A DNA stretch of 64,000 bases from NCBI RefSeq assembly GCF_950023065.1, contig NC_088678.1, positions 13,444,580-13,508,579 of the forward strand. The letters are read 5' to 3'. The notes beneath the pieces were generated by a model that saw nothing but the letters and a program-made list of their open reading frames with translations, was not told the DNA's origin and made no database searches. The translations under genes and the position numbers were made by a program. This DNA comes from Planococcus citri (taxonomy: Eukaryota; Arthropoda; Insecta; Hemiptera; Pseudococcidae). This document shows, piece after piece, positions 24,800-35,295 of the stretch. The first letter of the stretch is position 1, and each line of letters opens with the position of its first letter.

Positions 24800-26038
24800 C
24801 AGGCATGAAATCCACTATTTAATTTTTTAAAGTGACTTCAGTGACTGAAAAATAGCAAAAAAAGTGACCAAAAATTTGAGAAAAAGTGACCAACATTTTG
24901 AGAAATGAGAGCAAAGTATTTATTATGTTAGTCGGGGAGCCCGCATAAGAATCTATTGCACCCCCCCCCACCGTCGATCCTCCGGGACAACTTTTTTCTG
25001 AAAGGGGGAGTCCTTGAGGAACTTTTCTAGCCCTTGTCCTCAAAAAAGAAGTGAAGCTACTTACAAACTGGCGGCCATTTTGATTGACAGGTCAGCCAAA
25101 ATCGCAGATTTTGCGTTCCAACATGGGACTTGGACGAAATTTTTCAAACCGTACAAAGGTAGATCGAAAGCTCAGGCCAAACTTTCAAGTGCTTCAGTGC
25201 CTTTTTCGATTTTTGGTAAATTTTTGAAAATCAAATTAGACCAAAAATGGGAGAAAAAATCAAAATTTTACCAAATTGACCAAGAAATCTGAAATTTGGG
25301 ATATACCTTATTTTCGACACGCCAAATCGATTGGAAATTGTTTCAACCTGTTTTGAGCAGTTCTGGAGCCTCCAGCACATTTTTGTAACTCGAAATTCCC
25401 ACAAAATTTCATCAAAATATGTATAGTTGGAAAACCGAAATTCATTCTGCAAACTAATTTCAATACGCTATGAAATCGACTGCAAATGAATTTCAACGAC
25501 TTTAAATTCACCTGCAGTCGACTTCGTAGCGTATTGAAATTAGTTTGCAGGATGAATTTCGGCTTTCCAACTCCATTTGATGAAATTTTGTGGAAATTTC
25601 GAGTTTCAAAAATCTGCTGGAGGCTCCAGAACTGCTCAAAACGGGTTGAAACAGTTTCCAATCGATTTGGCGTGTCGAAAATAGGATATGTCCCAAATTT
25701 CAGCTTTCTTGGTAAATTCGGTAAAATTGTGATTTTTTCCCCACATTTTTTTGTAATTCTGACAGGTGGTAAATGTTTACCTGATCTCTCGATCTACGTT
25801 TGTATGGTTTAGAAAATATCGGCTCTATCCAATCACATCGTCTTACATTTTTAATGTTGAACAGTTGATTATTAATTTTTTTTTTTTAAATGATGATTCT
25901 GAAGAATTTTTATGAAAAATGTCGATCATTTCCTTATTAAAGTGACTTTTGACCATTTTCGCCGAAATAGCGACAAAAGTGACTTGCAAGTGAAAATAGT
26001 ATCTAAGTCACTTTTTAAGTGACCGAATTTCATGCCTG
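24800..26038. mobile_element. hAT-like TIR element hosting a foldback element
   Basis: The left end CAGGCATGAAATCCACTA pairs with the right end AATTTCATGCCTG. AATATT flanks both sides (24794-24799 and 26039-26044), shorter than the 8 bp expected for hAT, so either the class or the duplication is worn. Subterminal AAGTGACC/GGTCACTT words occur at both ends. Foldback copy 2 is nested inside. A fragment of the same left end is seen at 48823. Confidence 0.7.
24928..25815. mobile_element. Foldback element family 1, copy 2 (right end truncated)
   Basis: It begins TTAGTCGGGGAGCCCGCATA, then CCTCCGGGACAACTTTTTTC and CTGGCGGCCATTTTGATTG. The arms meet near 25490, where AGTCGACTGCA words face each other. 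The right arm ends near TCTACGTTTGTATGG. Both strands carry open frames (25308-25661 -, 25486-25812 +) that translate the same arm sequence in opposite directions. Confidence 0.8.
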
Positions 26039-26049
26039 AATATTTGGAA

Positions 26050-29000
26050 ATGAGTTTAGAGGAGGAGGAAGGGGGAGGGCGAAAGAAGTGAATTTTCATC
26101 GCACTACTTTGAGACCTAGACACAATATTTGCTCTACATCCCATTCAAATTCAAAAATAAGAGCAAAATGCCCTTTCTTGTCAATACATATCAAAAACCT
26201 AGACCTATATAATATGAGAATTGGGTTGGTTCAAATACTTCGTTCAAGTCTCCATCTTTGGTCTCATCATATAATTTCGTAATAAGACATTCCCCCTCCC
26301 CATGCACCTTTTGCTATAAATGACGCAAAAAATTCATCAATCAAAGAACAGGAAAACTTCTCGAAGAATGAAATAGTCATTCGTCAAAATAACACTATAC
26401 TAAAGAGCTGCACAGCTATATAGAACAGCGCAGTGAGGAGCTCAGCGAAGAGCGAACACATCTTCAAATAGCACACTTCGCGATCCTTGTCCCCGTTCTG
26501 GCGTATATATCTAGTATTTCCATCATACAGTACAATTATCTCGTACAATACACGACATAAATAATATACTAATACAATCATATACGATATGTATATACCA
26601 CACGTACATATGTACAATTTATATGAACCATTTTTAATAATCCATCGTAGCACATTATGAACGTTCGAAACGTAAAAGTATTCCGATCATTTTAACAGTA
26701 TTATGCAAAAGGGTTGGATGAAAATAATAGAATGAAAAATAATGTAAAGATAATAATCGAGAATATATTTTATAAACGCTATCATAATTGGAATGAAATA
26801 TCCTGTGTATTATAAACATTATATTCTTTCATTTTTGCTTCGCTCTCTCTTCATCTCTGCGGTACCTATTTTCATTCGTATATAGGTACACACGATATTC
26901 ATTATCAATGTTTTTCTGAATGAATAAATATCTACAAAATATACCCATCAACGTAGGTACCTACTAATCTGTCTACTTTACACACACACACATCGTTTCA
27001 AATTTAGTTAACTGCGTATACCACTGCGATTAATATCTACAACGGGGGTTTTTGTGGCCGCGTTTATTTTAATATTTACTTATACGTCAGGTGAGTTACT
27101 TTGTTGGGTCTTCCGTTTGTGGGTAGACTGTAGGTACATATGAGTTTTCAAATGAACAGCCAACAGCTGGAGAAAAATGATTATTGATAATATTTTTCAA
27201 AACTTATTGGGCCAAGTTTCTTTTGGAAAATATTCGACCAAAAAATTAATCGTATATACGAGTAGCTCCAGGCTCCAAGGTATCTAAGTAGGTAGGTAGA
27301 GGTACATCTCTCTATTGTAGAGTAAAAGCATTCCGACAAGACTACCTTTTCAAGCTGACCTTCTCGTCGACGAAGTAACAAGTGGCACGTCACACAAAAG
27401 TCCGTACCAAGTACGAGACCTACTCGAGCAAGATACTCGTAGAAATATTATGTACACTGTTCATTTGGTACTTTACGAGTATAGAGTAGAAGGCTCAGGA
27501 GATTTTCATCTCAACGAATATGATGATGGAGAAATCGAGCTATTCAATTCGTCTCGTGTAGTTTTGCAGACAATTTTCCATTTCGCGAACCTACCTACCT
27601 ATCTATCTAGACCTACGAGTACGAAAGCAGTGAAGTACACAGTTATCACGATGCTGATGATAGGTATAAACACGTTACAAACGTGATATGAATTTTCTCG
27701 CTGCATCGGAGCTGTGCTGATGAAGCCAATAAAGACCTGTTGTAAAATTCAAATCAATTGGGAATAACTTGTAGGAGAAAATGTGTTAACAACGAATATC
27801 ACTTTTATAAGAAGACGAATATGAGAGTTATTAAAAGTTGGTTGGAATTTAATTAAGCCGCGGATATAGATATGGCGTGTCGTCGTCGTCGTCGTAGCGC
27901 GACATTCACGTACCTAATTTCATATTCCGCAAGATTTTCTTCTGCTGCTTTTTTTAATATGGTTACTAGAAGGGGTTAAAAAGCTTTTGGTTGATATAAA
28001 TTGATTGATTGAATATATAAAAGCTAAGAGCGGAGAAATTAAATTGTGTTTAGTTGCTTACAAGCGCGCCAGAGAAGGTTCTTAGGCGACGAGGAACAGA
28101 GCGCTACAAGAGGGTGTCACAAACAGACTTTTCGACAGGGGTAGTGGTGTACGCGAGGATTTTCGGGATGCTTTCGAGTGGTTAGACTGTATACCGTTTG
28201 CTTCCTTTGTATTATTGTATTATTGGGTATAAGTTGAACGATACGAAATGCAAGCGATACGACGGATGCGTGTATTTTCAATTTCCCAGCGGCTCGAGAA
28301 TTCGCCAAATGCTAAATTAACTTTTTCTCGCTTTTCCGACTGAATAATTGCGCGAAATTCAATTTCCTTTTTAATAATGAAAAATATTATTTCGGTTTCG
28401 CTAGATGAGATACTCGACAAAACATTCTTCTTCAAAACACAGACGTGTTATATAGTAATTCGTTCTAATTGGCCGGTGTCAAACTCTCTGAGCCGTTGCG
28501 TGTTCCGAGTTTTTTTTTTTTTTTTTTAATTTTTGGCACAACTCGATGACGCGTTTTCGAGGTCTAACGATGACATTGGGAGATGTTTATTCCTCTCATT
28601 TTCCATTCTCATCTACAGGTAGGTATACTCGTATCTTTTATCGAGACGATAGCTGTAATTAACCCAGATCTTATAAATCTATCGAGGCTTGTGGTTCAAA
28701 AAAGATGAACTTATTCGCCCTTATGGTTCATTTAATGCATCTCGATGTGGCCGAGTGTACAAGTACATGAGAAAACACAAGAGAGGGAAAAAATTGAAAA
28801 AAAGGGGCGAATCGAAGGACGAATAAATATACCTACGCAACGTAGAAGGAAATAAAAAATAATTAAACATGAATGAAGGGGGGGGGGGGTGAGAGGAGGC
28901 AGAATGGATCAGAAACATAGATGCGAAAAAAAAGAAGAATGAATTGAAACTGCCAAAAGAAAATACAGAATCAGAAGGAAAATATTAACTGCTTATATTA

Positions 29001-29190
29001 TAAAATAATATACCCATGAAAATGAACAGGGTAAAGAGATAAATTTTTTCAAAATTGAAAATAGGACAAAAAATTAATAAAATCAAATCCAGACATGTTC
29101 ATAAATTCGATTAGATCCTACCAGATCGACCTGATACGATTCCGTCATTTCTCTGCAGGTATGAAAATAGTTTTCATGAAGGCCTCCTAC
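26050..29190. other. Non-coding spacer
   Basis: No supported gene. A GTCGTCGTCGTCGTCGT microsatellite lies near 27880, T and G homopolymers near 28510 and 28876, and TAGGTAGGTA-type words near 27290 and 28620. Open frames such as 27450-27686 (+) have no recognisable domain. Confidence 0.45.
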
Positions 29191-29194
29191 AGGA

Positions 29195-29610
29195 TGTCCA
29201 GTCTTTTGAAGAAATGATTTTCCCTGATTTTTCCCAGTTTTCAAAAAAAAGTCCTCTTTCTCACCAAAATTGTCAAATAAAGGTTCTGTTTTTTTTAGCC
29301 AAAATGGTCAAAAAGTTCAGTATTCTGCCTTGAATACCATAAAAAATTCCGTTTCTCTTTTTTGTCAAAATTATCAAAAAGCTATAATTTTTGTCTTTTT
29401 TTTTCAAATTTGCTAAATCAAAGTCCTGTTTTTTTTCTTCTTCAAAAATTGTCAGAAAGTCCAACTTCTGCTTCATATCTACGTCAAAAAAGTCCAGACT
29501 CTTTGATTTATCAATTATACTCAAATAGTGGAAGGCGTTCAATTTAATGATGAGTAGGGTTTTTTGTTCAAGGTAAAATTTTTCAGGCCCAAAATAATAC
29601 ATATTTATAA
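29195..29610. repeat. Degenerate T-rich repeat tract
   Basis: Units such as TTTTGTCAAAATTATCAAAAAG and AAAGTCCTGTTTTTTTTC recur every 35-60 bp. The tract starts just after CAGGATGTCCAGTC, which resembles the CAGGGTGTC element end at 35942. It may be the inside of a worn element. Confidence 0.45.
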
Positions 29611-29854
29611 CTTTTCAAAGAAAACTACGAAAATAAAAAAAAGTACCTAAATGGAAAATAACAAAGGTTGATTAAGAAAATGAAAAAAATGAGGGTCAAG
29701 TCTTCACTTCAAGAAAGGTTTCCACTCATGGATATGCTTTTTACTGAAGATAACTCAATAGTTAGAATTCCAAATTTAAAAAAAGTCAAAGCCATTTTTG
29801 AAAGTTTGATGGGAACCTACAAATTATAGTTGCTGAATTCACTAATTATTTTCA

Positions 29855-31545
29855 TAATGTCAGGTCATTGACCCGTCTGTCAGGATTCTCAAGGCCGTCT
29901 GTCAACATGCCTGACTTCTCATACATTAATTTATCATTATCTTGAGGTCATTAATCCCTGTATCTGGTTTCTCAAGGTCGTTTGCCTGGCAGGTCTCTCA
30001 AGGTCATTGACCCATATATCTAGCTTCTCAAAGTCGTCTGCCTGTCTGCTCACCTAAGGTCATTGTCTTGTCTGTCTAGCTTCTCAAGGTTGTTTGTCAG
30101 TTTGCCTGGATCCTTGAGGTCATTGACCAGTCTGTTTGCCTTCTCAAAGTTGTCTGTTTGACCGTTTGACCTTTTAAGGTCATTGACCTATCCGTCTGGT
30201 TTCTCAAGGTCGTCTGCCTGTTTGCCTGTCAGGTCTCTCAAGGTCATTGACCCGTATATCTGGCTTCTTAAAGTCGGCTTCCTGTCTGCTCACCTAAGGT
30301 TATTATCCAGTCTGTCTAGCTTCTTAAGGTCGTTTGTTAGCTTGCCTGGATCCTTGAAGTCATTGACCAGTCTGTCTACCTTCTCAAGGTTGTCTGTTTG
30401 ACAGTTTGGCATCTTAAGGTCACTGACCTGTCAATATGGCTTCTCAAGATTGTCTGTCTTCCTGTCTGGTCTCTAAAGGTCATTGATCTGTCTGTCTGGA
30501 TTCTCAAGGCTGTCTGTCAGTATGTCCGACTTCTCATACATTAATTTATTAGATATTATCTTGAGGTCATTAACCCTTCTACCTGGTTTTTCAAGGTCAT
30601 CTGCTTGTTTGCCTGTCAGGTCTCTCAAAGTCATTGACCCATATACCTATCTGGCTTCGCAAAGTCGTCTGTCTTCCTGTCTGGTCTCTTAAGGTCATTG
30701 ATCTGTCCATCTGGATTCTCAAGGCTGTCTGTCATCATGCTCAGCTTCTCATACATTAATTTATCATTATCTTGAGGTCATTACCCCCTTTACCTGGTTT
30801 CTCAAGTTTGTCTGCCTGTTTGCCTGTCAGGTCTCTCAAGGTCATTGACCCGCATATCTGATTTCTCAAAGTCGTTTGCCTGTCTGCCCACCTAAGGTTA
30901 TTGTCCTGTCTGTCTAGCTTCTCAAGGTCGTTTGTCGGATTGCCTGGATCTTTGGGGTCATTGACCAGTCTGTCTTCCTTCTCAAGGTTGTTGTTTGGCC
31001 GTTTGGCCTCTAAAGGTCATTGACCTGTCAACATGGTTTCTCAAGGGTGTATGTCTTCCTGTCTGGTATCTTAAGGTCATTGATCTGTTGGTCTGGATTC
31101 TCAAGGTCGTCTGTCAGCATGCCCGAATCCTCATACATTAATTTATCATCATCTTGAGGTCATTGACCTACATGTCTGGTTTCTCAAGGTCGTCTGTCTG
31201 TCTGTTTGCCTGTCAGGTCTCTCAAGGTCAATGACCTGTATATCTGGCTTCTCAAATTCGTCTGCATGTCTGCTCACCTAAGGTCATTGTCCTGTCTGTC
31301 TATCTAGCTTCTCAAGGTCATTTGTCAGTTTGCCTGGATTCTTAAGATCATTGACATGTCTGTCTGTCTGTCTCCTCAAGGTTGTCTGTTTGACCTCTTA
31401 AGGTCATTGACCTCATGTCTGTCTTTCTGTTTGGCCTCTTGGAGTCATTCAACTGACTCCCAACGTCGACTGGCTGCCTGTCTGGTCTATCAAGGTTGTC
31501 GGTTTGCCCTGTATTCATTTTAGGTCATTCATTTATTCCCAAGTT
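29855..31545 (+). repeat. Minisatellite of about 56-64 bp monomers with higher-order structure
   Basis: About 1.7 kb of head-to-tail monomers each run from CATTGACC to CTCAAGGT, with CTTCTCAAGGTCGTCTG in the middle. Most monomers are 56-64 bp. A distinctive variant with TTCTCATACATTAATTTATC recurs at about 29920, 30530, 30747 and 31130. Runs of neighbouring variants reappear in the same order, so multi-monomer blocks have been duplicated. There is no interspersed spacer, so it is not a CRISPR. Confidence 0.9.
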
Positions 31546-31639
31546 GTACACAGAAAATTGAGTTGAGGTGAATTGAATTCAAGAATTAGCCATTTCAAGA
31601 AAAATATGTTGAAAATGCCCTCACTTAGGTGAGGAAGTT

Positions 31640-33020
31640 ACATTCATTGGCTCTTTTTGATCCCACCTGTACCTAACTGTCTTCTTTTTCCACACTTGCT
31701 CATATCTGGACATTACAACTACAAAATCCCTGCAACCAGTTCCCTCCAGGCCCAGCTATCTCTGTCCTCGACCTTTCTTGTGCATTCTCCCAGTAACATT
31801 TTGGTAGTTTTCTTGATCAAGACTGTGTATCAAGTAGGTGATCTTCCCCTTCCTCTCTTGCCTTCTATGTGGCCTTGGACGGTCAATTTTTCTAAGTTGT
31901 CCCGTCTCACGAAGTCACGATGTGTCTGAAGTAGTGCAGTATTTGTCTCCTGATGACTGTGCTTAGCCTTTCTTTTACACCCAGTTGTTGTAGAATTGAC
32001 GGATTTCTTCTTTTCTGGACCCATGATATCCTTAGCATGCGTCTGTAGCAGTGCATTTTGAATGCATCAATTTTACCTTGATCTGCCTTGTGCATTGTCC
32101 AGAACTCTGACGCATACAGGAAGATGGAGAAGACTAGTGTTTTTACTATTCTCAGCTTTGTGGTCTTCGTAATGTTGTGGCTTTTCCATATCTGGTTGAG
32201 CTTTCCCATTCGGACCAAGCACTCACATAGGGGCGCTAGTGAGCTGGCCAGAATGTTTACATTTTTCAGACAGGGCTTTCTTATCAGCATTTACGAAAGC
32301 ATTAATTTCAAGGGTTAAAACTGAAAAATTAATTCAATGTACATACATTATTTTTACGATTATTATTGCATATTAATCATGACCGAATCATATTTTCATT
32401 TTTAACTCGTAAATTCAACGTTTTGGTAAAATACGACTGATAAGAAAGGGTTAAGAAAAAAGCCCCGTCTGAACTCTAGAATAATGGGCACACTAGCGCC
32501 ATTTACGTGAGAGTCTGGTCCAAATTGCTGTCTTTGCTATAGCCGACCTTCTCCTGATTTCTCCGGCTGAGCTTCCCTGATTCGTTATTAATGAAGCAAT
32601 GTACACAAAAGTCCTGTACAACCTCTATACCATCAATCTCCAATATTTCAGGTCTGTTCTTTTGCTCCCTATCAATTATTATTATTTTTGTTTTTCCTTT
32701 GTTGACCCTCAGGTCTGCCTCATTGCTGGCTTCTACGATTTTCCTGAGCATTTCCTTCATCTTATCTGGTGTCTCTGTGAGCAGGGTTGTGTCATCGGCA
32801 TATTGTAAGTTTGACAATGTCTTTCCTCCAATTTTGACTCCCTTTTCCCAATCCTCTAGGGCAGTTCTCATTACCCATTCTCAATTTATGCATTGAAGAG
32901 AATTGGGCTTAGTATGCATCCCTGTCTTACTCCCTTTGCTGTATGGAAATGATTAGTAAGCTCTCCTTCAACTCTCACCTGTGCCTTGTTGTCCTCATAC
33001 AGAACTGTAAATATGTTTAA
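31640..33020 (-). mobile_element. RTE-clade LINE fragment: reverse transcriptase and C-terminal region
   Basis: On the minus strand, 33015 to 31640 encodes KGVRQGCILSPILFN, then a RT active-site block LQYADDTTLLTET near 32800 and VNKGKTKIIII. After an insertion come MGKLNQIWKSHNITKTTKLR, LYASEFWTMHKADQ and the tail RRDNLEKLTVQGHIEGKRGR. These are conserved RTE (BovB-like) motifs. Frameshifts and an internal stop after SPILFNA make it dead. It belongs to the same clade as the endonuclease fragment at 13540-14860, but the two are 17 kb apart and are probably separate insertions. Confidence 0.87.
32221..32511. mobile_element. Short TIR element inserted in the RTE reverse transcriptase
   Basis: The left ACTCACATAGGGGCGCTAGTG and right CTAGCGCCATTTACGTGAGA are inverted repeats sharing GGCGCTAGTG. 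The flanks are RTE coding sequence: AIAKTAIWTRL on one side and MGKLNQIWK on the other. A degenerate TTGG-CC duplication is possible, but the target site is not certain. Confidence 0.6.
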
Positions 33021-33024
33021 ATGT

Positions 33025-35290
33025 GCTGTGGTTGTATTTCGAGGTTTTCAATGTTTTGGGAGACAGTCGACAATTCCTAAAATCTAGTTTTTTTGGGGCA
33101 TCTTTTACACTCCCCCTTCATAGAACTTAATTGGTTTAAATTTGGGATTCCAGAATAAAATACATAGTAAAATACGATTCAGAAAATTTTTCCTCAAATT
33201 TGAAGCCCATTAAAATAAAAAATCAACTATTTGCTATATTTTTAGGGGCAAGTAAGTACTAAGAGTCTCGGATTTACAAAAAAAAAGAGGTTGCCAAGTT
33301 ATTATAGGACTGAAATAAAAATGGGAAACTTTTGATTACGAGGACGGTTATTATTGTTGGGAATTGTCCTTGAAACTTTGAAAAAATTTCACAATATTGC
33401 AGCAAAATTTTGTGAATTAAAAATTTAAATCATTGAAAATGTTGAAAAAGTCTTTCAAGAATTCAAAAAACTTTGGTAAAAAATCACTTAATTCTGGTAA
33501 AAGCTTACAAAATCGATAAAAATAAGTAAAGGTGAAAATTGTCAAAAATATGATGAAATACATACATACCTAATGTTCAATGTTCAAAATAGAGAACATT
33601 GTGAAAAATAAGTATACAAAAATGGTTGTACATTTAAAAAAAATTCAATTCATCACTCCTAGTTTATTTTTATGATGGAGTAAGCGATTTCATAAGGACA
33701 AGAGGAAAAAGAGGAGAGTGAAATACAAAAAGAATATTTTTATTTTCAAGATAGATCAACACATAGCTACTCGTACTTCTACATGCATCAAAATTCGCTA
33801 TTCTATCACGATAAAAGAAAAGAAACGTAGGTAAATCAAACGCGAGCAATTCAAGATTCAGGTGATATGAAAACTGTTCTCAACCACCTTATGAAGAAAG
33901 AACATACCTACGCCAACCATAAAGAAATGATCTTTTTTATACAATATCCGGTGTCGGTGTCGCCATAGCGGAAAACATTTTTTAAAGGGTAAATTATAAT
34001 CGTATTTTAATTATCATTCTACTTTCGTAAACAGGAGACGAAACGAATCACAATGAATTAAATTTTTTTCTTATCGGTATACTAAAATTAATCATCTTTT
34101 TCGCATCTTCGTATACCTTTAACATAATGAAAAATATTCATCAAGGTAATGACGGAATCTGCAATTAAAAAATAATGAAATCGATATTTTCTAATTTAGA
34201 AATATTTTTTCGTCCAGCACCCAACTCGAGCTTTGGTCAAAATTAAAAAATTAACGGAATTCCGACACCAACATGAAAAAACTTTGTTGCATACGAAACG
34301 TGAAGATGATTAACGTTTGGTATACGAGTACGAATTATTTCGAAAGGGGTTCGCTCAGACTTCAGTGGTAGGTAAGTGTATTAATAATACGCATAAATAC
34401 TTTACATAATTTATCATTAACTATGTAACCAACTCCTCATCTCATGTAACCTCACAGTTGCACAACGTGATTCTATCATCTATGTAATTGTCTGTCTGGA
34501 GTGCTGGAGTACCTAACTACCTACCGATTACTATTCAGCTAATTTATATGAAAGGAACATGTCATTTAAAGTGGTTTCGAATGGCGCATCAACCCCTCCA
34601 ATTGTAAGGATTTTCTTTGAAACATTTGTATTAATACTCAAGAACGCAGTGTTTTGGAAAAACTCTATTATTAAAACTGGAGCGTCGTTTTAGCTAATTT
34701 AAATTGTAATCAGTTGAATGAAACGAATGATTTTTTTTCGGTGTGTGGTGGGCATGGGCAACCGCAATCGTACGATTTGGATGTATAGGGTTCGATTAAT
34801 TAACTCAATCACTGACTGGACTGTAGGTTTTGACGTGTGTCTTGTTGATTTATGCAATTTTTTTTTTTATACTCAAGTGCTTTGGGTTCTTCTAAAAAGT
34901 GGCTTGGGTACTACTATGTGGGATTGTGGGAAATTATATGTATTTACTATCTCTAGGAAGCAAATATGTATTTTATAGGCTAGAATGATAATTCATTCAG
35001 TTATTCCTCCGAAAGTGACCGGAAAATTTAAGGTTCTCAACTCTGCCTCAGACATCTGCACGGCTCGGAGGCTCAACATTTTTCAGAGTACGTACTTTAA
35101 TCTTCTGCTTAAACTTCCTGGGCAATTTTCGTTAAAATCTAGAATCCATTTTTTTTGAATCTATGTAGGTACCTACTTGTGATGGAGATGAAATTCTAAA
35201 ATTTGTTTGAAAAAAAAAAGTAACGAAGAAAGCAGGATTTCTTGATTATAATTTTTAAAATTTTCCGAAGAGTCAAAAAGTATCAGAAAT
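33025..35290. other. Non-coding spacer
   Basis: No gene is supported. The 86-codon open frame at 34718-34978 (+) lacks any known domain or splice context. TACGAGTACG-type words and short A/T runs are present. Confidence 0.45.
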
Positions 35291-35295
35291 TTTTC

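Noticed and set aside
25308..25812. Overlapping open frames of 117 and 108 residues on opposite strands
   Set aside because: Both translate the same inverted arms of foldback copy 2 in opposite directions.
27450..27686. 78-residue open frame with acidic stretch
   Set aside because: No family match recognised and no splice sites or codon bias supporting it.
29855..31545. CRISPR-like array
   Set aside because: Repeats are contiguous and variable without unique spacers, and the DNA is eukaryotic.
13540..33020. One RTE LINE spanning 13.5-33 kb with endonuclease and reverse transcriptase
   Set aside because: The two fragments are on the same strand, but the endonuclease lies downstream of the RT in minus-strand order, opposite to a real RTE, so they are separate insertions.
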